Part shown: piece by piece, positions 1 to 5,032 of the stretch
Layout: every line of letters starts with the position of its first letter
Position numbering within the stretch: position 1 is the first letter of the stretch
DNA from: Chitinophaga pinensis
Lineage (GTDB): Bacteria > Bacteroidota > Bacteroidia > SXHM01
Reading direction: 5' to 3'
Assembly: GCA_945889235.1 (NCBI GenBank)
Contig: CAMDBK010000230.1
Coordinates: 1 to 5,032 of the forward strand
DNA length: 5,032 nt
Made by a program: the position numbers and the translations under genes
Notes under the pieces: generated by a model
Told to the model about the DNA's origin: nothing
Seen by the model: the letters and a program-made list of their open reading frames with translations, nothing else
The model's database searches: none

Positions 1-15
1 AACTAAACTAAACTA
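1..15. repeat. Short AACTA tandem repeat in leader of first gene
   Basis: Three perfect copies of the pentamer AACTA run from the window edge, followed by ACA and then the ATG at 19. It lies directly ahead of the thioredoxin-like gene, so it forms part of that gene's A-rich leader. A-rich leaders without a Shine-Dalgarno sequence are usual in Bacteroidota. The repeat may extend upstream of the window. No promoter can be judged from the 18 bases available. Confidence 0.5.
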
Positions 16-18
16 ACA

Positions 19-621
19 ATGAACAAACTTCTCTTAGCAGTAACAGTATTCTTTTCTCTTACTTCGTTTACACCCGATGGCGGCTATAAAGTGGGTGATG
101 TTGCTGCTGATTTTAAATTAAAAAATGTGGACGGGCAACTAATTTCACTGGGTGATAATAAAGTGGCAAAAGGCTTTATCATTGTCTTTACCTGCAACCA
201 TTGCCCCTTCTCAGTAAAGTATGAAGACCGTTTAAACGACCTTAATAAAAAGTATGCTGCAAAAGGTTATCCGGTTGTTGCAATAAATCCTAACGATCCT
301 GCTACTCATGCAGAAGATAGTTTTGATAACATGGTAAAACGTGCGAAAGAGAAAAACTTTTCGTTTCCTTATCTGCTTGACGAAACACAGGCTATTGCGC
401 GTTCTTATGGTGCTGCAAGAACACCCCACGTGTATATTGTTGAGAAAGAAAAAAATGATTTGATAGTTAAATACATTGGCGCAATTGATGACAATGCCGA
501 TGATGCAGCAGCTGTGAAAGAAAAATATGTGGAGAATGCTGTTGACAATCTGCTGGCATCAAAACCGGTAAATCCTGACTTTACCAAAGCTATCGGTTGC
601 AGCATTAAGTGGAAGAAATAA
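19..621 (+). CDS. Exported thioredoxin-fold (redoxin/AhpC-TSA type) protein
   Basis: The product is 200 residues. Residues 1 to about 18 form an N-terminal hydrophobic segment (MNKLLLAVTVFFSLTSF) after one lysine, which reads as a signal peptide or membrane anchor, so the protein probably acts in the periplasm. The mature part follows the redoxin pattern: a GDVAADFKL strand near 26-34, then the active-site CxxC at C59-N-H-C62 after a FIIVFT strand, and the cis-proline loop at T135-P136. The CxxC pair is expected to perform thiol-disulfide exchange or peroxide reduction. A further cysteine, C194, lies near the C-terminus (AIGCS) and could be a resolving cysteine or be unpaired. Length and layout match thioredoxin-family proteins common in Bacteroidota; the substrate cannot be told. 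The ATG at 19 is chosen because the signal sequence starts there. fabG follows after 73 bases with its own possible promoter, so the two may not be an operon. The fold and active site are clear; the role is inferred. Confidence 0.9.
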   Translation: MNKLLLAVTVFFSLTSFTPDGGYKVGDVAADFKLKNVDGQLISLGDNKVAKGFIIVFTCNHCPFSVKYEDRLNDLNKKYAAKGYPVVAINPNDPATHAEDSFDNMVKRAKEKNFSFPYLLDETQAIARSYGAARTPHVYIVEKEKNDLIVKYIGAIDDNADDAAAVKEKYVENAVDNLLASKPVNPDFTKAIGCSIKWKK

Positions 622-659
622 CCTTCTGAAAACCGGATACAACCATTCAACTTTCTGCA

Positions 660-667
660 TACCTTTG
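660..667 (+). promoter_or_regulatory. Possible Bacteroidota -7 box ahead of fabG
   Basis: TACCTTTG matches the Bacteroidota sigma-A -7 consensus TAnnTTTG exactly. It sits 27 bases before the fabG ATG, which would give a leader of roughly 20 nucleotides. I find no TTTG -33 box at the usual distance (about positions 634-642), so this is half a promoter at best. It is the only exact match to this motif that I found ahead of any gene in the window. Confidence 0.35.
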
Positions 668-694
668 AAGCCTTTCATAAAAAAATGAATCGCT

Positions 695-1441
695 ATGAAG
701 TTACTGGAAGGAAAAGTTGCTTTAGTTACAGGTGCCACCCGCGGAATAGGGCGGGGTATAGCCTTGAAATTTGCAGAACACGGAGCCAATGTGGCTTTCA
801 CGTTTCAGAGTTCTGTTGAAAAAGCGCAGGAACTGGAAAAAGAACTTGCAGCTTTTGGAATAAAATCAAAAGGCTATCAGAGCAATGCAGCTGAAACCGC
901 CACTGCCGAAAAATTAGTGAATGATGTGGTGACAGAGTTTGGTGCTTTGCACATATTGGTAAATAATGCCGGCATAACCCGCGACAATTTATTAATGCGC
1001 ATGACCGAAGCGCAATGGGACGAAGTAATTGACACCAATCTTAAATCGGTCTTCAATACTGTGAAAGCAGCGCAACGCACTTTTTTAAAACAGCGCAGCG
1101 GAAGCATCATCAATCTTAGTTCGGTTGTAGGCATAAAAGGAAATGCAGGACAAGCAAATTATGCAGCATCTAAAGCAGGAATAATTGGTTTCACAAAATC
1201 CGTTGCGTTGGAATTAGGTTCACGCAATATCCGCAGCAATGTAATTGCTCCCGGTTTTATTGAAACAGAAATGACGGGAGCGTTGGATGAAAAAACTGTG
1301 CAGGGCTGGCGCGATGCTATTCCCCTCAAACGTGGAGGAACGCCTGAAGATATTGCCAACACAGCTTTGTTCCTTGCTTCTGATATGTCGGCTTACATTA
1401 CAGGACAGGTAATTTCTGTTTGCGGAGGAATGCTGACGTAA
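695..1441 (+). CDS. fabG: 3-oxoacyl-[acyl-carrier-protein] reductase (FabG)
   Basis: This is a cytoplasmic short-chain dehydrogenase/reductase that reduces 3-oxoacyl-ACP to 3-hydroxyacyl-ACP with NADPH in the fatty-acid elongation cycle. The 248 residues match the usual FabG length of about 245. Visible motifs in order are the cofactor glycine motif TGATRGIG (12-19), NNAG (90-93), the catalytic asparagine N115, catalytic S143 in SSVVG, and the YxxxK pair Y156/K160 in the GQANYAASK segment typical of FabG. The IAPGFIETEMT segment (184-194) and a C-terminal ITGQVISVCGGM complete the fold. The ATG at 695 gives the usual MKLLEGKVALVTG start. An ATG at 685 after a run of A is out of frame and would read about 45 codons, so it is a decoy or an incidental upstream start. 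A possible -7 box lies at 660-667, and a palindromic repeat begins 6 bases after the stop. Another SDR substrate cannot be excluded, but the match to FabG is strong. Confidence 0.93.
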   Translation: MKLLEGKVALVTGATRGIGRGIALKFAEHGANVAFTFQSSVEKAQELEKELAAFGIKSKGYQSNAAETATAEKLVNDVVTEFGALHILVNNAGITRDNLLMRMTEAQWDEVIDTNLKSVFNTVKAAQRTFLKQRSGSIINLSSVVGIKGNAGQANYAASKAGIIGFTKSVALELGSRNIRSNVIAPGFIETEMTGALDEKTVQGWRDAIPLKRGGTPEDIANTALFLASDMSAYITGQVISVCGGMLT

Positions 1442-1446
1442 CGGAG

Positions 1447-1507
1447 CGTCACCCTGAACTTGTTTCAGGGTCTTAAAATGAGATGCTGAAACAAGTTCAG
1501 CATGACG
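1447..1507. repeat. REP-like double-hairpin palindrome, copy 1
   Basis: This 61-bp element fills most of the gap between fabG and the VWA gene, starting 6 bases after the fabG stop. It contains two local hairpins: stem ACCCTGAA/TTCAGGGT (1451-1458 with 1464-1471, loop CTTGT) and stem ATGCTGAA/TTCAGCAT (1483-1490 with 1496-1503, loop ACAAG). The 27-base halves 1447-1473 and 1481-1507 are also inverted copies of each other at 23 of 27 positions, so one long hairpin with a 7-base loop is an alternative fold. The outer CGTC and GACG bases pair as well. No T-run follows, so an intrinsic terminator is not supported here. I recall this kind of sequence as a dispersed repeat in Bacteroidota and other phyla. 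On the minus strand it reads as the peptide pattern HAELVSAS...LKQVQGD, which recurs in spurious annotated ORFs. The second copy is at 3622-3685. Confidence 0.9.
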
Positions 1508-1518
1508 AAATACAAAAC

Positions 1519-1539
1519 ATGAACACACCTTGCAAATAG
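1519..1539 (+). other. Six-codon leader ORF overlapping the VWA start
   Basis: An ATG at 1519 reads M-N-T-P-C-K and then stops with TAG at 1537-1539. It is out of frame with the VWA gene and overlaps that gene's proposed TTG start at 1530. The ATG sits after an A-rich stretch (GAAATACAAAAC), which is the better-looking initiation context in Bacteroidota. It could be a leader peptide that couples translation to the VWA gene, the remains of the true start after a small indel or sequencing error, or chance. The reading frame is certain; its use is not. Confidence 0.3.
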
Positions 1540-3614
1540 TCTTCGAATATCCTTCCTGGTTTCTCATCTTCTGCGTTGCAGCAGGAGCAGCGGTTTCTTG
1601 GTTTCTTTACCGCAGAGATAAAACATTTGAAAGTTTAAATATCTGGTTGATACGCACGATGGCGGTGCTGCGCTTTTTTGCAGTAACCATCATTGCCATT
1701 CTGTTGCTTTCGCCTTTATTGAAAACTAATCTGCGTGAAGTGGAGAAACCGATTATTGTTGTTGCTCAGGATAATTCAGAATCAATTGTTACCGGTAAAG
1801 ACTCTGCTTTTTATCGAAAAGAATATGCAGATAATTTCAGCAAATTGGTAAAGCAACTGGGTGATAAGTTTGAAGTGAAAACCTATTCCTTTGGCGATAG
1901 AGTAGAGGAGAAGAACGAGTTTAATTATTCTGAAAAGCAAACCGATATTTCGGGTTTGTTTGATGAGATAAATAATGTTTACGGCAACCGAAATGTGGGA
2001 GCAATTGTGCTGGCTTCCGATGGATTGTACAACAAAGGAAGTAATCCTGTTTATACGACTAATAAAGCGATTGCACCGGTTTACACCATTGCCTTAGGCG
2101 ATACGAATGTGCGCAAAGATGTAATTCTGTCAAAGGTAAATCACAACCGTTTTGCTTACCTCGGAAATAATTTTCCGTTGGAAATAATTGCAGAAGCCAA
2201 ACAGTTTAAAGGCTCAGAAGTAATGCTTGCCATTTTGTGGGACAGCACAAAAGTTTTTGAAAAGAAGATTACAATTACAAGTGATAATTACAGCGAAACA
2301 GTTCCTGTAATTCTGGAAGCTAAGAAACCGGGTTTGCAGAAATATTCGGTTCGTCTTTCTTCGCTGAAAGGTGAATTAACTCAACGCAACAACAGCACTG
2401 ATATTTTTATTGAAGTGCTGGATGGCAGACAGAAAGTATTAATTGTTGCCAACACGGCTCATCCTGATGTAGCTGCGTTGCGACAAGCAATTGAGGTAAA
2501 TGAAAACTATGAAGTAGATGTGCGCCTGCTTGATAATCTTGACAAGAATATCAAAGGTTATAACCTGATTATTCTGCATCAGATTCCATCACAAAAGCCG
2601 GCTGCTGCAAACCTTGTGCAGAGTGTTATACAGGCAGGAATTCCTGCGTTTTATATTCTTGGTAAGGATACACGCATACAGAACTTTAATACAGCCGGGT
2701 TAGGCCTTGAAATACAGGTGAGAAATAATTCTGTGAATGAAGTGCAGGCCGTTCCTGATGAACACTTCACCTTGTTTACGGTGGATGATGAATTGAAAAA
2801 AGATATTCTGAAGTTTCCTCCGTTGCAATGTCCGTTTGGAGATTATAAACTGAGTGTGGCTGCATCGGTAATGTTGAAACAACGGATAGGAATGGTGGCC
2901 ACCGATATGCCGTTATTGTATTTTACGCAGCAAGGCGAAAACAAAATTGGAGTACTTACCGGTGAAGGTTTATGGCACTGGAGGCTTAGTGATTTTGCCA
3001 TTAACGGAAATCATAATTCATTCAATTCTTTTATCAGTAAAATTGTGCAATATCTTTCGGTAAAGACTGATAAAAGCCTTTTTCGTGTGAATGTAAATAA
3101 TCATTTCACCGAAAGTGAAGCAGTGATTTTTGATGCGGAACTTTACAACGAAAGTTATGAATTGATTAATGAGGCGGAAGTAAATATGAGCATTGTAAAC
3201 AGTGAGAATAAAAAATTTCCGTTCACCTTTACCCGCACCGGAAATGCGTATCGCCTCAATGCCGGAAACCTTCCTCCCGGAAATTACAGTTATGAAGCAA
3301 CCGTTAGTGTAGGCGAAAAAACATTGAATGCGCGCGGCCGTTTTACCGTAAGCGCTTTATTTATTGAAACCGTGAATACCGTTGCCGACCATCAGCTGCT
3401 TTACAACCTTGCGGCATCTACAGGAGGAAAAATGTTTTATAAGAATGAACTGGAAAATCTTGGCAATGAAATTGTTTCGCGTGAAGACATCAAGCCTGTT
3501 ATTTATAATCAGAAAAAACTGCGTGATGTTATTCACTTCAAATGGCTGTTCTTCCTCATTTTGTTTATGCTGGCAGCAGAATGGATAACACGTAAGAGGA
3601 GTGGAGCATATTGA
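1530..3614 (+). CDS. Membrane-anchored VWA-domain protein with GATase-like domain
   Basis: The 694-residue product has two N-terminal membrane segments (about 8-27 and 43-64) and one at the C-terminus (about 671-686). Basic residues in the first loop (RRDK, 28-31) and tail (RKR) place those parts in the cytoplasm by the positive-inside rule, so the body of roughly 600 residues faces the periplasm. A VWA domain covers about 74-195, with the MIDAS residues D81-x-S83-x-S85, probably T138, and D164 in ASDG. Residues about 301-510 resemble the class I glutamine-amidotransferase-like fold seen beside VWA domains in membrane proteins of the COG5426 type (KVLIVANT, YNLIILH, GVLTGEGLWHW). They lack a nucleophile cysteine, since the only cysteines are C15 and C434, so amidotransferase activity is unlikely. 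About 515-607 is a beta-rich, Ig-like stretch. The function is unknown; a metal-dependent binding or scaffold role in the envelope is an inference. The start is TTG, because no in-frame ATG lies between the stop at 1503-1505 and this point, and the next in-frame ATG (residue 45) would remove the first membrane segment. Palindromic repeats flank the gene on both sides. Confidence 0.82.
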   Translation: MQIVFEYPSWFLIFCVAAGAAVSWFLYRRDKTFESLNIWLIRTMAVLRFFAVTIIAILLLSPLLKTNLREVEKPIIVVAQDNSESIVTGKDSAFYRKEYADNFSKLVKQLGDKFEVKTYSFGDRVEEKNEFNYSEKQTDISGLFDEINNVYGNRNVGAIVLASDGLYNKGSNPVYTTNKAIAPVYTIALGDTNVRKDVILSKVNHNRFAYLGNNFPLEIIAEAKQFKGSEVMLAILWDSTKVFEKKITITSDNYSETVPVILEAKKPGLQKYSVRLSSLKGELTQRNNSTDIFIEVLDGRQKVLIVANTAHPDVAALRQAIEVNENYEVDVRLLDNLDKNIKGYNLIILHQIPSQKPAAANLVQSVIQAGIPAFYILGKDTRIQNFNTAGLGLEIQVRNNSVNEVQAVPDEHFTLFTVDDELKKDILKFPPLQCPFGDYKLSVAASVMLKQRIGMVATDMPLLYFTQQGENKIGVLTGEGLWHWRLSDFAINGNHNSFNSFISKIVQYLSVKTDKSLFRVNVNNHFTESEAVIFDAELYNESYELINEAEVNMSIVNSENKKFPFTFTRTGNAYRLNAGNLPPGNYSYEATVSVGEKTLNARGRFTVSALFIETVNTVADHQLLYNLAASTGGKMFYKNELENLGNEIVSREDIKPVIYNQKKLRDVIHFKWLFFLILFMLAAEWITRKRSGAY

Positions 3615-3621
3615 TTGGTTA

Positions 3622-3685
3622 CGTCACCCTGAACTTGTTTCAGGGTCTTGATAAATTAAGATGCTGAAATAAATTCAGCATGACG
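3622..3685. repeat. REP-like double-hairpin palindrome, copy 2
   Basis: This 64-bp element has the same orientation and layout as the copy at 1447-1507, and starts 8 bases after the VWA stop. The left hairpin (3626-3633 with 3639-3646, loop CTTGT) is identical to copy 1. The right hairpin keeps the stem ATGCTGAA/TTCAGCAT (3661-3668 with 3674-3681), but its loop is ATAAA instead of ACAAG. The spacer between the hairpins has also changed and is 3 bases longer. Stem identity with loop change points to conservation of the local hairpins. The loop change weakens the alternative long pairing between the two halves. The right end carries an ATG (3680) in frame with crtB, which probably misleads gene callers. 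Confidence 0.9.
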
Positions 3686-3699
3686 GTTTTTCTTATTTT
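3622..3699 (+). terminator. Possible intrinsic terminator made from repeat copy 2
   Basis: The second palindrome ends in GACGG and is followed at once by the T-rich run TTTTTCTTATTTT (3687-3699). On the + strand a strong hairpin followed by a U-rich tract is the layout of a Rho-independent terminator, which would end transcription of the VWA gene. The stem is not very GC-rich, and the T-run begins two bases after the last strong pair. The copy at 1447-1507 has no such T-run. If this terminates, crtB needs a promoter in the short gap or depends on read-through. Confidence 0.35.
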
Positions 3700-3706
3700 C
3701 GCACTA

Positions 3707-4549
3707 ATGAAAGAGAAGGAATTGTTTGATAAGGTTTCCTATAAATGCAGCAAAGCGGTAACGCGCGCCTACAGCACTTCCTTTTCACTTGCCATTAATT
3801 TTCTGGACAAAGAATTAATACGCCCCATTCATTCTGTTTATGGTTTTGTGCGCTTTGCAGACGAGATTGTGGATAGCTTTCATAATTTTAATAAGCCTGA
3901 ATTGCTGAAACGTTTTTCTGACGAAACAAAACTCGCTATTAAAGACGGTATCAGTCTTAATCCTATTCTTAACAGTTTTCAGCAGACTGTAAACAATTAC
4001 AAAATTGAACAGGAACTGATAGATGTTTTTTTGTGTAGCATGGAAATGGATTTGGAGAAGAAACACCACGACCGCAAAAGTTTTGATGATTATGTTTTGG
4101 GTTCAGCAGAAGCAGTTGGTTTAATGTGTCTGCGAATATTCTGTAAAGGGGATGAAGAATTATATCAATCATTAAAACACCCGGCTATGAAGCTGGGCGC
4201 TGCTTTTCAGAAAGTAAATTTTCTGCGCGATATGAAAGCAGACAACCAGAAATTAGGAAGAATTTATTTCCCGGAATTGCAGATGGAGAATTTTAATGAG
4301 CAAACCAAACTGCAATTGGAAAGTGAAATAGAAGCCGATTACAGCGAAGGTTTTGCAGGTATAAAAGGCCTGCCGAAAGAAAGTCGTTTCGCGGTGTATA
4401 TGGTGTATGTGTACTACTATTCGCTTTTTAAAAAAATAAAAAATACACCGATTGCAGGTGTTTTAAATGGCCGTATTCGTATTTCAAATCCGAGAAAGTA
4501 CGCGTTGTTAGCCGGAGCGTATTTTAGACATAGTTTGAATTTGATTTAG
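3707..4549 (+). CDS. crtB: Phytoene/squalene synthase family protein (CrtB-type)
   Basis: This enzyme is predicted to join two geranylgeranyl diphosphate molecules head to head to make phytoene, the first committed step of carotenoid synthesis, using Mg2+. With the ATG at 3707 it has 280 residues. The first aspartate-rich motif is D52-E-I-V-D56, following YGFVRFA. The second is N171-FLR-D175-MKA-D179, followed by GRIYFPE (184-190), and the GSAEAVGLMCLR helix lies at 132-143. Together these mark the trans-isoprenyl diphosphate synthase head-to-head group. An in-frame ATG at 3680 would add nine residues (MTVFLIFAL), but it lies in the right hairpin of the palindromic repeat and those codons come from repeat and T-run sequence, so 3707 is preferred. 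The next gene starts 3 bases after the stop, which implies co-transcription. Neither crtI nor other carotenoid genes are in view. Squalene synthase is the main alternative, but the compact size, motif wording and Bacteroidota character favour CrtB. Confidence 0.9.
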   Translation: MKEKELFDKVSYKCSKAVTRAYSTSFSLAINFLDKELIRPIHSVYGFVRFADEIVDSFHNFNKPELLKRFSDETKLAIKDGISLNPILNSFQQTVNNYKIEQELIDVFLCSMEMDLEKKHHDRKSFDDYVLGSAEAVGLMCLRIFCKGDEELYQSLKHPAMKLGAAFQKVNFLRDMKADNQKLGRIYFPELQMENFNEQTKLQLESEIEADYSEGFAGIKGLPKESRFAVYMVYVYYYSLFKKIKNTPIAGVLNGRIRISNPRKYALLAGAYFRHSLNLI

Positions 4550-4552
4550 AAA

Positions 4553-5032
4553 ATGAAAGCTTTTCTTGCTTCTTGTTTCTTGTTTCTTGTTTCTGTTTCA
4601 GCATTCGCGCAGGAATTAACCCTTGAACAAGTGCGCAAAAAATATCCGCTTGCTACAAAGGATGAAACCGTTTGCGAGGAATTATATACTGCATTAAACG
4701 GAAAAGGAGAAGGTAAAGATTTGATTTGCGGTTATACAGGTTGTGTTACCATGTTGAAAGCAAAATATTGTGTTAACCCATTCTCTAAGCTGGAGTATTT
4801 TAAAGACGGGAAGAAGCTGCTGGAAGATGCTATTGAAAAAAATAAAAATAATATTGAACTACGATTTTTACGCTTTGCAATTCAGGAAAATTTGCCGGCA
4901 CTTTTGAATTATGATGATAATCTGGATGAGGATAAAAGTTACATGATGAAATATCTCCCTATGCTTGAATTGCCTGAATTGAAAAAAGCAATTGCTTCTT
5001 ATATGATTAAATCGGAGCGCACATCAGAAAAG
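4553..5032 (+). CDS. Secreted hypothetical protein, 3' end beyond window
   Basis: An open frame starts at ATG 4553, three bases after the crtB stop, and runs 160 codons to the window edge without a stop. Residues 1-19 (MKAFLASCFLFLVSVSAFA) form a classic signal peptide, with likely cleavage after AFA before Q20, so the product should reach the periplasm or beyond. The mature part is mostly helical-looking and charged, with four cysteines (C41, C59, C64, C73) that could form two disulfides, and a segment IELRFLRFAIQENLPALLNY (101-120) that looks like the conserved core. I know no named domain for it. I recall small uncharacterised proteins of this kind next to crtB and crtZ in Bacteroidota carotenoid clusters, but cannot verify that here. 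The 3-base gap suggests translational coupling with crtB. A heptamer tandem repeat lies inside the signal-peptide codons. The gene is real with good confidence; its function is unknown. Confidence 0.8.
   Translation, partial: MKAFLASCFLFLVSVSAFAQELTLEQVRKKYPLATKDETVCEELYTALNGKGEGKDLICGYTGCVTMLKAKYCVNPFSKLEYFKDGKKLLEDAIEKNKNNIELRFLRFAIQENLPALLNYDDNLDEDKSYMMKYLPMLELPELKKAIASYMIKSERTSEK
4563..4590 (+). repeat. Heptamer tandem repeat in signal-peptide codons
   Basis: Four consecutive 7-base units occur: TTCTTGC once, then TTCTTGT three times perfectly, followed by a degenerate TTCTGTT. The repeat encodes the hydrophobic core of the signal peptide of the last gene. Because 7 is not a multiple of 3, gain or loss of one unit would shift the frame. 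Three perfect units is short for an actively slipping tract. Confidence 0.6.

Noticed and set aside
405..801. Minus-strand open frames over the thioredoxin gene end and fabG start
   Set aside because: They are antisense to two well-supported genes, have no recognisable motifs, and overlap each other.
1220..1567. Minus-strand open frame of 115 codons across the fabG end, repeat copy 1 and the VWA start
   Set aside because: Its middle is the translated palindromic repeat (HAELVSAS...LKQVQGD pattern) and the rest is antisense to real genes; no domain or start context supports it.
1447..3685. The two palindromes as a CRISPR array or as ends of one mobile element carrying the VWA gene
   Set aside because: There are only two copies, about 2.1 kb apart, in the same orientation, with no regular spacers and no transposase between them. 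A direct-repeat-bounded cassette cannot be excluded, but nothing else supports it.
3694..3701. TATTTTCG as a -7 promoter box for crtB
   Set aside because: It differs from TAnnTTTG at a core position and lies only five bases before the ATG, too close for a normal leader.
3680..3706. Nine-residue N-terminal extension of CrtB (MTVFLIFAL) as a membrane anchor
   Set aside because: The codons derive from the right hairpin of the repeat and the T-run; the conserved-looking CrtB N-terminus starts at the ATG at 3707.
4430..4443. A-rich run in crtB (seven A, T, six A) as a frameshift site
   Set aside because: The frame continues through it with the expected Lys/Ile codons, and the AT-rich composition explains it; no alternative product is suggested.
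4553..4576. Lipoprotein signal (LASC at residues 5-8) in the last gene
   Set aside because: The cysteine comes before the hydrophobic core, and a clear AFA-Q signal peptidase I site follows at residues 17-20, so a lipobox is unlikely.

Overview
This window looks like chromosomal DNA from a member of the Bacteroidota (Bacteroidetes), probably of the Chitinophagales/Sphingobacteriales type. The reasons are the AT-leaning composition, A-rich translation leaders without clear Shine-Dalgarno sequences, a TAnnTTTG-type -7 box ahead of fabG, and protein families typical of that phylum. The taxon is inferred from sequence character and recalled family resemblance, not from a search.

All five genes lie on the + strand. 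(1) 19-621 encodes an exported thioredoxin-fold protein of the redoxin/AhpC-TSA type with a CNHC active site. (2) 695-1441 is fabG, the 3-oxoacyl-ACP reductase of fatty-acid synthesis, with a complete SDR catalytic set. (3) 1530-3614 encodes a large membrane-anchored protein with a von Willebrand A (VWA) domain carrying a MIDAS metal site, a degenerate glutamine-amidotransferase-like domain and a beta-rich domain; its annotated start is an unusual TTG. (4) 3707-4549 is a phytoene/squalene synthase of the CrtB type, the first committed step of carotenoid synthesis; the longer reading from 3680 starts inside a repeat and is probably wrong. (5) 4553 to the window end is the first 160 codons of a secreted hypothetical protein, three bases after crtB and probably co-transcribed with it. 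Genes 4 and 5 look like the beginning of a carotenoid operon whose rest lies beyond the window.

The most striking non-coding feature is a pair of related 61-64 bp palindromic elements, at 1447-1507 and 3622-3685. Each starts 6-8 bases after a stop codon and fills most of the gap before the next gene. Each consists of two small 8-bp hairpins that are also near-complementary to each other, so two folds are possible. The hairpin stems are identical between copies while one loop has diverged, which suggests that the local hairpins are the conserved unit. This is a dispersed REP-like repeat family rather than a new system.

I see no CRISPR array, tRNA, rRNA, transposase, phage gene or defence system. 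No intergenic gap exceeds 300 bases. I did not find a convincing undescribed system. The items most worth a second look are the repeat pair, the start region of the VWA gene, the architecture of that protein, and the heptamer repeat in the signal peptide of the last gene.
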